Notes: generated by a model from the sequence alone, not told the origin. A stretch of 64,000 nt of DNA from Planctomycetota bacterium (GCA_029259715.1 JAJDEP010000003.1:427370-491369), one strand, 5' to 3'. Counted from the first letter of the stretch, positions 1 to 9,204 are shown. Numbers and translations: made by a program.

Positions 1-149
1 GACGTGCCCTTGGCCAGGTAGCAGTTGGGGCCGATCTTCGTGCCGGCCCCCACCTGAACCCCCGCCTCGATGACGGTGAGCGGCCCCACCTCCACGTCGT
101 CGGCCAGCTCGGCGCCGTCCTCGACCACTGCGCTGGGATGGATCTTCAT
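1..149 (-). CDS. lpxA: Acyl-ACP--UDP-N-acetylglucosamine O-acyltransferase, N-terminal part
   Basis: Only the first 49 codons are inside the window; the rest lies beyond base 1. The translation starts [20 protein letters not shown] and continues in hexapeptide rhythm (VEVGPLTVIEAGVQVGAGTKIG), which is the left-handed beta-helix start of LpxA. LpxA adds the first hydroxyacyl chain to UDP-GlcNAc in lipid A synthesis. The ATG overlaps the stop of lpxC-fabZ by 4 nt (ATGA), so translation is probably coupled. The order lpxD, lpxC-fabZ, lpxA supports the assignment over other hexapeptide transferases. Confidence 0.88.
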   Translation of the reverse strand, partial: MKIHPSAVVEDGAELADDVEVGPLTVIEAGVQVGAGTKIGPNCYLAKGT

Positions 150-1450
150 CCGGCGTCCACCAAGGTGAATGTCATCAGGGCCTCTGCGGCCACATGTTCG
201 TTGACCTTCGCCATGCATTCCACTCGTCCCATGGTGTCCTTGATCTTGGTGGCCTCGACCTCGAGCCGCAGCTGGTCTCCGGGCACGACCGACCGCCGCA
301 GCTTGACCTTGTCGATGGCCCAGAGGATGGGCAACTTGCCCGTGTACTCCATGCGGCGCAACAACAGGGTGCCGGCGAGCTGGGCCAGGGCCTCGAGGAT
401 CAGCACGCCCGGCATGATCGGCTGGTCGGGGAAGTGGCCTTGGAAGAACGGCTCGTTGACGGTCACGTTCTTGATGCCCACCGCCCGGCGATAGCCCTCC
501 AACTCGAGCACCCGGTCGACCAGCAGGAACGGGTAGCGGTGCGGCAGCAGGCTCGTGATCTCGCGGATGTCCATGGCCGTGTCGCGCACGACCCGTCCGC
601 GGGTCTCGTACTCCTCGATCTCGGCGACCAGCTTGCGCACCAGCTCGTGGTGGGCCCGATGGCCGGACTTGGTCGCGACCACCCGACCGCGGATGTCGGC
701 GCCCAGCAGGAACAAGTCGCCGAGCAGGTCGAGCATCTTGTGGCGCGCGGGTTCGTCGGGGAAGCGCAGCTTGGCCTCCTGCGTCCCGTTGCCGTCGAGG
801 ATGATCGTGTTGTCGGGGTCGGCCCCCTTGCCCAGTCCGGCCCCGCGCAGCGCGTCGACCTCCGAGGCGAACACGAAGGTGCGCGCCGGCGCGAAGGTGT
901 CGATGATGTCGTCGTCGGGGAGCTGCAACTCCACGAACTGGGGCGCCAGCCCGAGGTCGCTGTAGTCGAGCGTGTAGGAGAGGGACAGCCCCGACTGCGC
1001 GGACGGGAAGGCGGCCAGGGTGGCACCGTCGAGCTCGACCACCACGGGCCGCTCGAGGGTGAAGGTCTTGCGTTCGACCTTCTGGTCGACCATGCCCACC
1101 GAACGGATGCCGTCGAACCACGGCTTCGCGCTGCCGTCGAGGGCGGGCACTTCGGGCCCGTCGATCTCGACCTCGAGGTTGTGGACGCCGTTCGCCATGA
1201 GCGCGGCCAGCAGGTGCTCGACGGTGTGCACCTCGGTGGCGCCGTGCCGCAGCGTCGTGCGCCGGGCCGAGACGTCGAGGGCGCGGTGGTCGGCGGGCAC
1301 CGGATCGGAGTCCGGCAGGTCGCTGCGCACGAAGTTCACACCCGTGTCGGCCTTCGCGGGCTTGACCACCACACGCGCCGGCACGCCGGTGTGGATGCCC
1401 ACGCCGGTCAGCTCGAAGGGGTTCTTGAGGGTGTGTTGGTTGGTGCTCAC
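146..1450 (-). CDS. lpxC-fabZ: Bifunctional UDP-3-O-acyl-GlcNAc deacetylase / 3-hydroxyacyl-ACP dehydratase
   Basis: This 434-residue protein joins two enzymes. Residues 1-290 are LpxC, the zinc deacetylase that commits UDP-GlcNAc to lipid [11 protein letters not shown] carries His79, [10 protein letters not shown] carries His237 and Asp241 (zinc ligands), and SGHRAHH carries the catalytic His264. Residues 296-434 are FabZ, which dehydrates 3-hydroxyacyl-[17 protein letters not shown], then [12 protein letters not shown] with the active-site His339, and Glu353 in LILEALAQ. All key residues are present in both halves. The start is GTG and overlaps the lpxD stop (GTGA); the stop overlaps the lpxA start (ATGA). 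Such LpxC-FabZ fusions are known in Bacteroidota and some other phyla. Confidence 0.96.
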   Translation of the reverse strand: MSTNQHTLKNPFELTGVGIHTGVPARVVVKPAKADTGVNFVRSDLPDSDPVPADHRALDVSARRTTLRHGATEVHTVEHLLAALMANGVHNLEVEIDGPEVPALDGSAKPWFDGIRSVGMVDQKVERKTFTLERPVVVELDGATLAAFPSAQSGLSLSYTLDYSDLGLAPQFVELQLPDDDIIDTFAPARTFVFASEVDALRGAGLGKGADPDNTIILDGNGTQEAKLRFPDEPARHKMLDLLGDLFLLGADIRGRVVATKSGHRAHHELVRKLVAEIEEYETRGRVVRDTAMDIREITSLLPHRYPFLLVDRVLELEGYRRAVGIKNVTVNEPFFQGHFPDQPIMPGVLILEALAQLAGTLLLRRMEYTGKLPILWAIDKVKLRRSVVPGDQLRLEVEATKIKDTMGRVECMAKVNEHVAAEALMTFTLVDAG

Positions 1451-2472
1451 GGTCCTCGTCCCAGGGCCCGGGCTCGCTCGAGCAGATCGGGCAGCTTACG
1501 CAGTGCGGCCGTTTCCTTCCTCCAGTCCTTCATGGGCCGGGCCGGGACTCCGGAGACGACGCCGCCCGCCGGGACGTCCCGGGTCACGAAGGTGTAGGCG
1601 GCCACGATGGCGCCGTCCCCCAGCCGGATGCCGTCGACGATGCCCGAGCCGCCGCCGATGAGCACGCCCGCTCCCACCTGGACGCTGCCGGCCACGGCGG
1701 TCATGCCCGCCACGGCCGTGTCGCGCCCCACGACCACGTTGTGGCCGATGTGCACCTGGCTGTCGAGCTTGCTGTTCTCGCCGATGACCGTTGCGTCGAA
1801 GCGGGCGCGGTCGACGGTGGAGTTGGCGCCGATCTCCACGTCGTCGTGGATCTCCACCGTGCCGAGTTGGGGGATCTTCACCTGGCGGCCGTCGTCGTCG
1901 CGTCGGAACCCGAAGCCATCGGCTCCCAGCACCGTGCCGGCGTGGATCTGCACCCGGGCGCCCACCGAGCAACGCTCGCCGACGACCACGTGAGCCGCGA
2001 GGCACGATTCGGGGCCCACCACGGCGCCGGCTCCCAGGCACACGCCCGGGCCCAGCCGTGCGCCGGGCCCCACCCGGGCGCCGGGACCGATGTGGACGAA
2101 GGGGTCCACCGAGGCCTCGGGGTGTACTTGCGCCGCCGGGTCGACGTGGGCCAGGGCGTGCACCCCGATGGCGCCGGTGTCGGTGCGGGGAGCACAGGCG
2201 GAGGCGATCACGTCGACGGCCAGGTCCGGGCGCTCGACGCGGATCAGGCTGCGGTCGTCGCCGGCCTGCAGGGTGCAGTCGGTCTCGACGAGCAAGCAGC
2301 CCGCACGCGAGTCCCGGGCCTTCCCGTCGGCGTCGGCGCGGAACACGGCGGCGAGATCCTGCGGCCCGGCTCGCTCGAGGCCACACAGCGCCGCCAGGGC
2401 GCGGTCTCCCGCACCTTCCACCCGGCCTCCCACCAGGGCGGCCACCTCGTCCACTGTGCGACGCAATTCCAC
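1447..2472 (-). CDS. lpxD: UDP-3-O-(3-hydroxyacyl)glucosamine N-acyltransferase
   Basis: LpxD adds the second hydroxyacyl chain in lipid A synthesis. The 341-residue protein has the N-terminal uridine-binding domain (about 1-100), then a long run of hexapeptide repeats (105-300) and a helical C-terminus. The family hallmark [10 protein letters not shown] is at 183-192 and the catalytic histidine is His244 in [11 protein letters not shown]. The start is GTG; an out-of-frame ATG lies 8 nt upstream, so GTG is the only reasonable choice. It sits 55 nt downstream of bamA and overlaps lpxC-fabZ by 4 nt. Confidence 0.96.
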   Translation of the reverse strand: MELRRTVDEVAALVGGRVEGAGDRALAALCGLERAGPQDLAAVFRADADGKARDSRAGCLLVETDCTLQAGDDRSLIRVERPDLAVDVIASACAPRTDTGAIGVHALAHVDPAAQVHPEASVDPFVHIGPGARVGPGARLGPGVCLGAGAVVGPESCLAAHVVVGERCSVGARVQIHAGTVLGADGFGFRRDDDGRQVKIPQLGTVEIHDDVEIGANSTVDRARFDATVIGENSKLDSQVHIGHNVVVGRDTAVAGMTAVAGSVQVGAGVLIGGGSGIVDGIRLGDGAIVAAYTFVTRDVPAGGVVSGVPARPMKDWRKETAALRKLPDLLERARALGRGP

Positions 2473-2527
2473 GGCCCCATCATCCCGGTTCGTCCAGGCC
2501 AGGGAAAGGGCCCCAGCCGCCAGACGA

Positions 2528-4981
2528 TCAGAAGCGCCGGCTCACGTCGAAGTTGAGCACGCGCGTCTCGTCGCCCGTCTGATCGGAGATGAAGGGCGTC
2601 ACGTCGACGGAGAAGGTCACGCCCCCGAGGGCCGGCATGCGCACCCGCAGCCCGGCGCCCGCCGCCATGCGGAGGTCGCTGAACAGGTCGCCGAACTGTG
2701 TGTCCGGCACCAGGTTGCCGATCTCGACGAAGAAGACGCCCTTCACCGTGGCCTCCTCCCGATCGCGGAAGGGGTTGTAGCGGGTGATCAGCGGATAGAT
2801 GGCTTCGAGGGACGCCACCATGGCCAGCTCGCCGCCGATGGCCTCCTCGTCCTGGTGGGGCCCGAGTCCCTGGTAGTCGAAGCCGCGCATCTTGAAGGGG
2901 CCCGAGGATCCGCCCACGAACAGCTTCTCGTAGAAGGCCAGGTCGTCCTTCTTGGGACTCCCGGGGATGGGCACCCCGCCCATGGTGACCGGCTTGAGGT
3001 TGCTGCTGCCACCGACGATCCCCAGGGCCAGGCTCGAGTGCAGCACCTGGCTCAAGCCGTCGTCGGTCTCGCCGATCGGAGAGTACATCTCGCCCGTGGC
3101 CACCAGGCGTTGCACGTTGTTGTCGCCGGCGGGCGCCCACTCGGCGAAGAGCGAGCCCGATTTGCCGTCGGTGGGCTCGCTGAGGGAGTCGAGGTCCTGG
3201 TAGTTCCAGCGCCCCTCGAGGCTCAGCTTGCTGCGGTCGCCCTCGGCCGCGGCGATGGCCGGCACCGTCGTCAGGGGCGTGACGTTCACGTCGGAGATGT
3301 CGACGCTCTGGCCGCGCACGCCGAACTGCACACTCTGCTGGCGCGAGAGCCGCTTGCTGAAGCCCAGGTAGAGGCCGGTGTTGTCGCGGTCGTACTCGTC
3401 GAAGCGGCGGCGCCGGTCATAGAGGTTGGTGGTCAGGCCCCACGGTTCGGGGTCGCTCGAGTCGAGCCAGGGGTCCTCGAACAGGATGTCCACCTGCGTG
3501 GTCTCGGTGCCCGGGATGATCTCCGCCCGGAAGCGCTGACCGCCCCCGTGGTAGGCATCGCCGGCCCCGAAGAACTCGTCGAGGAAGGCGCTCCAGCTGC
3601 TCGCCGAGCGGCTGATGTCGAAGTTGCGCTTGTCGATGGAGACGCCGCCGAAGAGGCCGCTGTCGCTGCCGGCGCCGAGCTGGAAGGCGAACAGGCCGCT
3701 CTCGTCGTCGCCGACGTCGACGACCACGTCCACCAGGTTCGGGTCGGCCGTCTCCTCGGTGCGCACGCGCACCTGGGGCGAGCCCGAGAAGTCGGAGAAG
3801 TAGCCGGTGGCGATGAGGGCGTCCTCGCTCCAGGCCAGCTCCTCGAAGCTCACGATGTCGCCCGGGTAGACCGTGAGCGAGCGCCGGATGACGTCGTCGC
3901 GGGTGCCCACGTTGCCGCGGACGACCACGTCACGCACGGTCTTCTGGTTGCCCTCGTCGATCTGCCAGACCAGGTCGAGCACCGGCTCGTGCTCGTCGAA
4001 GACCTCGACCGGCTTGGGCTTGGCGGAGATGTAGCCGTCGTTGCCGTACATGCGCCGCAGCCGCCGCTCGAAGCGGGCCAGGTCGCCGCCCCGATAGAAA
4101 CTGCCGGGGCCGATCTCGCCGCCCGCCAGGATCTCCGAGTCGGTGAAGCGCCGGTTGCCCTCGACGCTCATCGAGCGGATGCGATAGCGCTCGCCCTGAT
4201 CGACGAAGAGGTGCACGACCACCTCGCTGCGGTCGGCGGACCACTCCAACGCGCCGAGCGCGACCCGGGCGTCGAGGTAGCCGTCGGCGCGCACGAACTC
4301 CTCGAGGATCAGGACGTCGCGGTCGAGGCGGCTGCGCACCAGGGGGTTGCCGAGCACCCAGGCGAACCAACCCGGCGTCGTCGAGAGCACGGCCAGCACG
4401 TCGTCGACGTCGAGGGCCGTGAGGCCCGAGACGACCACGTCGGTGACCTCCACCTCGGGGCCCTCGAACACGACCAGGACGGCCTCGCGGCTCGCGGCGT
4501 CGATGCTCAGCTCGACCTGGACGAAGGCGTAGCCCTTGCTGCGGTATTCGTCGCGGATGAGCTCGCGGGCGCGGCTGACCTCGTCGGGGATGGCGTCGAC
4601 GCCCGAGCGCAGGCGCCCGATGCCCATCAACTCACTGGTCGAGAGGGAGTCGTTGCCCACGATCGTCACGCGGGCGAAGCGCTGGATGCGCGTGAGGGTG
4701 AAGCGCACCACGGGGCCCGCCTCGACCCGCACGTCGGCGAGGATGCCGTAGGTGTTGGCCAACCAGCGCGTGTCCTCGTCGAGGAAGCTCTCGGAGAAGG
4801 CCTGGCCGACCTGCGTGCGCAGGTTGGCGCGCAGCAGCGCGTGGTCGACGCCGACGTCGCCGCTCAGCACGATGTCCGCGACGGGCTCGCCCTCCTGGGC
4901 CCGCCCGGACGCCGCGAGCATCAGGACCAGCGCGCCCAACAGCGCGGCCCGCGAGCACCGGATCAGACGGCAGGAGTCCAA
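2528..4981 (-). CDS. bamA: Outer membrane protein assembly factor BamA
   Basis: BamA inserts beta-barrel proteins into the outer membrane. The 817-residue protein starts with a signal peptide (hydrophobic [17 protein letters not shown], cleavage before QEG). A series of POTRA modules follows (about 30-430), including [28 protein letters not shown] and [14 protein letters not shown]. The barrel occupies about 440-817: [11 protein letters not shown] carries the RGF motif of loop 6, and the protein ends DVSRRF with the C-terminal Phe expected of outer-membrane barrels. The start appears to be TTG, since later Met codons would cut into the signal peptide. It lies 13 nt after dnaB and precedes lpxD, linking porin and lipid A assembly. 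Confidence 0.94.
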   Translation of the reverse strand: MDSCRLIRCSRAALLGALVLMLAASGRAQEGEPVADIVLSGDVGVDHALLRANLRTQVGQAFSESFLDEDTRWLANTYGILADVRVEAGPVVRFTLTRIQRFARVTIVGNDSLSTSELMGIGRLRSGVDAIPDEVSRARELIRDEYRSKGYAFVQVELSIDAASREAVLVVFEGPEVEVTDVVVSGLTALDVDDVLAVLSTTPGWFAWVLGNPLVRSRLDRDVLILEEFVRADGYLDARVALGALEWSADRSEVVVHLFVDQGERYRIRSMSVEGNRRFTDSEILAGGEIGPGSFYRGGDLARFERRLRRMYGNDGYISAKPKPVEVFDEHEPVLDLVWQIDEGNQKTVRDVVVRGNVGTRDDVIRRSLTVYPGDIVSFEELAWSEDALIATGYFSDFSGSPQVRVRTEETADPNLVDVVVDVGDDESGLFAFQLGAGSDSGLFGGVSIDKRNFDISRSASSWSAFLDEFFGAGDAYHGGGQRFRAEIIPGTETTQVDILFEDPWLDSSDPEPWGLTTNLYDRRRRFDEYDRDNTGLYLGFSKRLSRQQSVQFGVRGQSVDISDVNVTPLTTVPAIAAAEGDRSKLSLEGRWNYQDLDSLSEPTDGKSGSLFAEWAPAGDNNVQRLVATGEMYSPIGETDDGLSQVLHSSLALGIVGGSSNLKPVTMGGVPIPGSPKKDDLAFYEKLFVGGSSGPFKMRGFDYQGLGPHQDEEAIGGELAMVASLEAIYPLITRYNPFRDREEATVKGVFFVEIGNLVPDTQFGDLFSDLRMAAGAGLRVRMPALGGVTFSVDVTPFISDQTGDETRVLNFDVSRRF

Positions 4982-4994
4982 GCGACTCAGGTCC

Positions 4995-6446
4995 TCAGAA
5001 CGTCACGGTGGCCGAGGCCGGCGCGCCCGACTCGGGGATGAAGGTGGGGTTCTCGAACCGCATCATGTTCGGGAAGAAGAACAGGTCCACGGAGCCGGTC
5101 GGACCGTTTCTGTTCTTGGCCACGATGACCTCCGCCTTGCCCTTGGATTCGAGCTTGTCCGGGTAGTAGTACTCATCGCGGTAGAGCAACAGAACGGCGT
5201 CGGCATCCTGCTCGATGGAGCCCGACTCGCGCAAGTCGCCCATGAGCGGCCGCTTGTCCTGGCGCGACTCCACCGCACGATTGAGCTGGGACAGGGTGAT
5301 GACCGGGATCGACAGCTCGCGCGACATCTGCTTCAGGGCCGACGACAAGCGCGAGATCTCGATCTGGCGGCTCTCGACCATGCCGTCGAAGCTCAGCAGC
5401 TGCAGGTAGTCGACGACGATGAGCCCGATGTCGTGCTGGGTCTTCATGCGCCGGGCCTTGGCGCGCAGGCGCGTGAGGGTCAGGCCCGGTGTGTCGTCGA
5501 CGAACAGCTTCGACTGCGAGAGACGGCCGGCCGCCTCCGGCACCTTGAGGTACTCCTCGTCGCTCAGCTCGCCGCGCATCAGGCGATGGGCGTCGACCCG
5601 CGCGTGGGAGCACAGCATGTTCTCGGCGATCTGCTCCTTCGTGACCTCGAGCGTGAACAGCAGCACGGCCGTGTCGTCGCGGGTGGTCAGGTTGTCGATC
5701 ACGTTCAGCGCGAAGCTGGTCTTGCCCATCGAAGGGCGACCGGCGATGACGTAGAGGGCGCCGGGTGCGAGGCCGTTGAGCTTGCGGTCGAGCTCGCCGT
5801 AATGCGTCGCCAGGCCCCGGGTGACGCTGTCGGAATCGGTGGCCTGCATGGCGTCGATGCGCAGCAGGGCCGCCTTGATCAGGTTCGGCATGTCCATCAT
5901 CGAGCCGCCGCGCTCGCGGCCCTGGGCGATGGCGAAGATCTTCTGCTCCGCCTGGTCGAGCAGCTCGCGGCCGTTGTTGGCCCCACCGTCGTAGGCGTCG
6001 CGGATGATCTCGTGGGCGGCCTGCACCAGGGCCCGTCGCTCGGACGACTGCCGCACCAGGATGGAGTAGGCGGTCACGTGCGCCGGCGAGGGCACGGTCT
6101 CCATCAGGTTGACGAGGAAGTCGACGCCGCCGACGAATTCGAGCTTGCCGCGCTCGCCGAGGTCGTTGGTGGCCAGCACCAGGTCCACGGCGTCGCCGCG
6201 GTTGTAGAGCTCCTTCAGCGAGAGGAACACCTCGGCGTGGGCCGGGACGTAGAAGTCGCCGACGTCGAGGACCAGCACCGCCTCACCGATGGCGTCCTTG
6301 TGGTGGAGCATCGAGCCGAGCACGCACTGCTCGGCCTCGACGTTCTGCGGCGGAATGCGTCCCGGCAGTTCGTCGTACCCGCTCAACGCCACTTCCCCTT
6401 TCCGATCGCCGGATCCCCGCGGAGAGTCCGTGCGCCCGGCCGCCAT
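4995..6446 (-). CDS. dnaB: Replicative DNA helicase DnaB
   Basis: This is the hexameric 5'-3' fork helicase, 483 residues. The N-terminal helical domain (about 30-130) begins RIPPQNVEAEQCVLGSML. The RecA-like domain has Walker A GRPSMGKT at 236-243, Walker B LIVVDYLQLL, and the DnaB motif SQLNRAVESR followed by RESGSIEQDAD. No intein is seen at the Walker A or other usual insertion points. The ATG at 6446 is annotated, but a TTG about 20 codons later has a GGGGA at good spacing (start of LSGYDELPGR), so the true N-terminus may be shorter. It follows rplI, the common bacterial order. Confidence 0.96.
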   Translation of the reverse strand: MAAGRTDSPRGSGDRKGEVALSGYDELPGRIPPQNVEAEQCVLGSMLHHKDAIGEAVLVLDVGDFYVPAHAEVFLSLKELYNRGDAVDLVLATNDLGERGKLEFVGGVDFLVNLMETVPSPAHVTAYSILVRQSSERRALVQAAHEIIRDAYDGGANNGRELLDQAEQKIFAIAQGRERGGSMMDMPNLIKAALLRIDAMQATDSDSVTRGLATHYGELDRKLNGLAPGALYVIAGRPSMGKTSFALNVIDNLTTRDDTAVLLFTLEVTKEQIAENMLCSHARVDAHRLMRGELSDEEYLKVPEAAGRLSQSKLFVDDTPGLTLTRLRAKARRMKTQHDIGLIVVDYLQLLSFDGMVESRQIEISRLSSALKQMSRELSIPVITLSQLNRAVESRQDKRPLMGDLRESGSIEQDADAVLLLYRDEYYYPDKLESKGKAEVIVAKNRNGPTGSVDLFFFPNMMRFENPTFIPESGAPASATVTF

Positions 6447-6564
6447 GACCGGGGCGGTCCCCCATCGAGGGACGCGCGCAGGGCTAGTCTAGGCAGGCTC
6501 CGCGGAGCGGTCAATCAACCGAACTGACCGCTGCGGGGATGACGCAAAGGTGATCGCCCGCCCC

Positions 6565-7131
6565 TCAGTCCTGCGGTGTGGTCTCGTCGTCCGCCGCTGC
6601 GGTCGTCTCGTCGCCACCCTCGTCGGCATCCTCGTCGGCGTTCTCGGTCTCGCCTTCGCCGACGATCTCGATGGGGTTGCCTTCGACGTCGATGGGCACG
6701 ACCTCGACGTTCACCGTGGCCGTGATCTCGCCATAGAGATGCACCTCGACGGCGACCACTCCGGCCTCCTTGATGTGCTGCTCCATCCGCACCGCGCGGG
6801 GCGGGATCGGCCATTCGGACGCTTCGAGGGCGGTCTGCACGTCACGCTCGGACACCGAGCCGAACAGGTGGCCCTCTTCGGTGGCGCGGGCGTTGAGAAT
6901 GATGACCTGGCCGTCGATCTTGGCCTTCAGCTCGTCCATGGAGGAGATCAGCGCGCGCTCCTCCTCCTCGGCCCGGGCCTTCAGCTTGTCGAGACCGCGC
7001 AGCACTTCCTTGTTGACCGGCATGGCCTTGCCGGCGGGCAACAGGAAGTTGCGGGCGTAGCCCGTCTTGACCTTGACCTGATCGCCGGGGCGACCCAGTC
7101 CTTCAACGGATTCGAGCAGGATGAGTTCCAT
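6565..7131 (-). CDS. rplI: Large-subunit ribosomal protein bL9 with acidic tail
   Basis: The protein starts MELILLESVEGLGRPGDQVK and continues VKTGYARNFLLPAGKA, the diagnostic bL9 N-terminal RNA-binding domain. The central helix (about 45-75) and C-terminal domain (HLFGSVSERDVQTAL, then IKEAGVVAVEVHLYGEI) follow. At 188 residues it is about 40 longer than E. coli bL9; the extra part is an Asp/Glu-rich tail (residues about 155-188). The frame is open upstream, but the ATG at 7131 matches the family start and lies 11 nt after the bS6-bS18 stop. Confidence 0.96.
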   Translation of the reverse strand: MELILLESVEGLGRPGDQVKVKTGYARNFLLPAGKAMPVNKEVLRGLDKLKARAEEEERALISSMDELKAKIDGQVIILNARATEEGHLFGSVSERDVQTALEASEWPIPPRAVRMEQHIKEAGVVAVEVHLYGEITATVNVEVVPIDVEGNPIEIVGEGETENADEDADEGGDETTAAADDETTPQD

Positions 7132-7142
7132 GGTCAAGCGCC

Positions 7143-7763
7143 TCAGCGGGCGATGTACGGGAGCAGGGCGAGAGTGCGGGCGCGCAGGACGGCCTGGCGC
7201 AGCTTGCGCTGGTCTTTGGCCGTCAGGCCCGAGCGCACGCGCGGGAACAGCTTGCCCTGGGCCGTCACCATGCGCCGCAGGTGGTAGACGTTCTTGTAGT
7301 TCAGGCGGGCGGCGCGCAGCTTGGCCTTCGCCTCCTTGCTGGGCGGCCCCTCGGACGACTCCTCGCGCAGTTCGGCCGTGGCGGCCGCAGCGGCCTCCTC
7401 CTCGGCTTCGCGACGACTGCCGCCGCGGGCGGCGGGCTCGGTCAGCGGGCCGGGACGGTCGTCCTCGGCCGGGATCTGCGGCGTGCTCAACGCGACGACG
7501 CGCAGGCAACGGTCGGTGATGCCCACCAGGCGCTGCAGCTCGGCCACGATGTTGGCTTCGCCCGAGAAGTAGGCCAGCACGTAGGTGCCGGTCTGATTGC
7601 CCGTGATCGGGTAGGCCAGCTTGCGGTTGGCCCAGACGAGCGTCGACGCGGTCTGGCCGCCGGCCTTCTCGATCAGGTTGCGGGTCGCCTCTTCCGGGTC
7701 CGCGACGCCGCCTTCGGGCACCTCGCGGTTGTGGAGGACGAACATGGCTTCGTAGTGGTTCAA
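7143..7763 (-). CDS. rpsF-rpsR: Fused ribosomal proteins bS6-bS18
   Basis: One uninterrupted frame of 206 residues encodes two small-subunit proteins. Residues 1-100 are bS6: NHYEAMFVLHNRE at the start, NRKLAYPITGNQTGTYVLAY and RVVALS. A charged Ala/Glu-rich linker (about 115-145) follows. Residues about 147-206 are bS18: LNYKNVYHLRRMVTAQGK, then RKLRQAVLRARTLALLPYIA. The start is taken as TTG at 7763, which gives the usual bS6 N-terminus and has GGAG 7 nt upstream. There is no ATG, GTG or TTG in frame between the domains and no stop. bS6 and bS18 bind each other on the 30S platform, so a fusion is structurally sensible. The ssb gene often found between them is absent. Confidence 0.9.
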   Translation of the reverse strand: MNHYEAMFVLHNREVPEGGVADPEEATRNLIEKAGGQTASTLVWANRKLAYPITGNQTGTYVLAYFSGEANIVAELQRLVGITDRCLRVVALSTPQIPAEDDRPGPLTEPAARGGSRREAEEEAAAAATAELREESSEGPPSKEAKAKLRAARLNYKNVYHLRRMVTAQGKLFPRVRSGLTAKDQRKLRQAVLRARTLALLPYIAR

Positions 7764-7842
7764 CTGTTCACTCCGGTCTGTGGGCCAGCCTGCCCGGTGC
7801 CGCCTCGCGGTCCCGTCTTCTGGCCAGGGAACAGAACGGCGC

Positions 7843-7871
7843 ATGCTATCGACGCCGGGCCCGGTGGTCAA
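7843..7871 (-). promoter_or_regulatory. Sigma-70-type promoter for the rpsF-rpsR/rplI/dnaB group
   Basis: Reading the minus strand, TTGACC (7871-7866) is followed by exactly 17 nt and TAGCAT (7848-7843). This predicts a transcript start near 7836 and a leader of about 70 nt before the TTG start at 7763. It lies in the 133-bp gap after pth. The match is to the E. coli consensus; no experimental evidence is implied. Confidence 0.6.
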
Positions 7872-7896
7872 AGCCCCCCGGGGAGGACGCCGGCCG

Positions 7897-8514
7897 TCAG
7901 ATCGGGGCGTTGCAGACCTCGATCAGCCGATCCAGGTCCCGGTGGGCGAGCCAGTCGTCGATGGCCCCCGCAGCCCGATCGACGGACGCCGCCGCCGCCT
8001 CCTGCTCGCTGCGCTTGAAGGGACGCAGGACGAAATCCTCGGCCGGGGCCCGCCCGGGATCGCCGATGCCGACGCGCAGGCGTGGGATCTCCCGCCCCTG
8101 GACGTGATCGAGGATGGACGCCAGGCCCTTCTGCCCCCCTGCGCTCCCCGAGCGTCGGCAGCGCAGCCGCCCGAGGGGCAGGTGGAAGTCGTCGCACACC
8201 ACGAGCAGCGGGATGCGGGCGCCGAGATCGGCCAGCAGGTCCCGCACCGCCCGCCCCGAATTGTTCATGAAGGTCTGGGGCTCGGCGAGCAGGAAGGGCA
8301 GCCCGTCCTCGCCGGGCGCCGCACCCGGCACGTCACCCCGCGCCACCCGCGAGCGTCCCCGCAGGTGGAACGACCGTCCGCGCAAGGCGGCCAGCCGCTC
8401 CACCACGTCGAAGCCGACGTTGTGGCGCGTCCCGACGTACTCCGGGCCGGGATTGCCGAGGCCGACCACGACGGCCGTCGGCGCGTCGCCGTCCGCGGAC
8501 CGCTCCACGACCAA
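7897..8514 (-). CDS. pth: Peptidyl-tRNA hydrolase
   Basis: Pth releases peptides from peptidyl-tRNA that has dropped off the ribosome. The 205-residue protein has VVVGLGNPGPEY, catalytic His31 in TRHNVGFD, the substrate loop PQTFMNNSG and CDDFHLPLGRLRCR with the Asp pair at 108-109. The segment that reads GGHNGL in E. coli is GGQKGL here (Gln128, Lys129), so a usually important His-Asn pair is replaced. The start is TTG at 8514, 3 nt after the rplY stop; a GTG two codons later is an alternative. The prs-rplY-pth order is common in bacteria. Confidence 0.93.
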   Translation of the reverse strand: MVVERSADGDAPTAVVVGLGNPGPEYVGTRHNVGFDVVERLAALRGRSFHLRGRSRVARGDVPGAAPGEDGLPFLLAEPQTFMNNSGRAVRDLLADLGARIPLLVVCDDFHLPLGRLRCRRSGSAGGQKGLASILDHVQGREIPRLRVGIGDPGRAPAEDFVLRPFKRSEQEAAAASVDRAAGAIDDWLAHRDLDRLIEVCNAPI

Positions 8515-8517
8515 GGG

Positions 8518-9204
8518 TCAGTCGCCTTCCTTCTTCTCCGGCTCGCCGTCGGAGCCTTCGCCATCGGTGGGCGTCTCGCCCTCGGCCGGCGCCTCGCCCT
8601 CGGGCGCTTCGTCGTCCGGCGTCTCTTCCACCTCGGCCTTGGGAGCGACGACAGCGATCACCGGCGTCTCGGGTTCCATCTTGTCCTCGTCGAGGGTCAC
8701 GCCCTTCGGCAGCTTCACCTCGCCGGCATGGATCGCGTGGCCCATCTCGATCTCGGTCACATCGATCTCGAGGTGAGCGGGGATCGAATCGGCGCGGCAC
8801 TTGACCCAGATGGCCGGGTGCTGCGTGACCAGGGTGCCGCCCTCGGTGACGCCCTTGGCCTTGCCGACGATCTCGAGCGCCACTTCCACCTCGACCTCTT
8901 CCTTCAGGTCGACGCGGTTGAAGTCCACGTGCAACACGTTCAACCCGAAGGTGTCGTACTGCACTTCGCGCACCAGGCACGACTCCGACTTGCCGTTCAC
9001 GTCGAGCGTGAAGACCTGCTGCTCGGTGCGCAGGGCCAGCTCGAGCGCATGCGCGTCGGTGAGCAGGTGGGCGTTGGCCTCGCCGTGGCCGTAGAGGACC
9101 ACCGGGATCTTTCCGTCGCGACGAGCGCGGCGGGAATCACGGGACCCACTGCCCTCGCGGGGCATGGCCTTCAGGCTTTCGGAGCTGGTCTTCTTGGCGC
9201 TCAT
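8518..9204 (-). CDS. rplY: Ribosomal protein bL25, CTC (general stress) type
   Basis: bL25 binds 5S rRNA. The 228-residue protein has the N-terminal L25 domain (about 20-105: RRDGKIPVVLYGHGEANAHL, then FTLDVNGKSESCLVREVQYD and LHVDFNRVD). A CTC-type beta domain follows (about 106-195: IEMGHAIHAGEVKLPKGV). The last 40 residues are a Glu/Asp/Pro-rich low-complexity tail ending EPEKKEGD. It lies between prs and pth, as in many genomes. Confidence 0.95.
   Translation of the reverse strand: MSAKKTSSESLKAMPREGSGSRDSRRARRDGKIPVVLYGHGEANAHLLTDAHALELALRTEQQVFTLDVNGKSESCLVREVQYDTFGLNVLHVDFNRVDLKEEVEVEVALEIVGKAKGVTEGGTLVTQHPAIWVKCRADSIPAHLEIDVTEIEMGHAIHAGEVKLPKGVTLDEDKMEPETPVIAVVAPKAEVEETPDDEAPEGEAPAEGETPTDGEGSDGEPEKKEGD

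Noticed and set aside
2090..5041. Open plus-strand frame of 983 codons opposite lpxD and bamA
   Set aside because: It is a shadow of GC-rich coding sequence on the other strand: composition is Arg/Ala/Val/His-rich with no domain, and bamA and lpxD are certain.
7319..7319. Separate rpsR gene starting at the internal CTG
   Set aside because: CTG starts are rare and the product would be only 58 residues. The continuous frame is the simpler reading, and the possibility is kept only as a finding.
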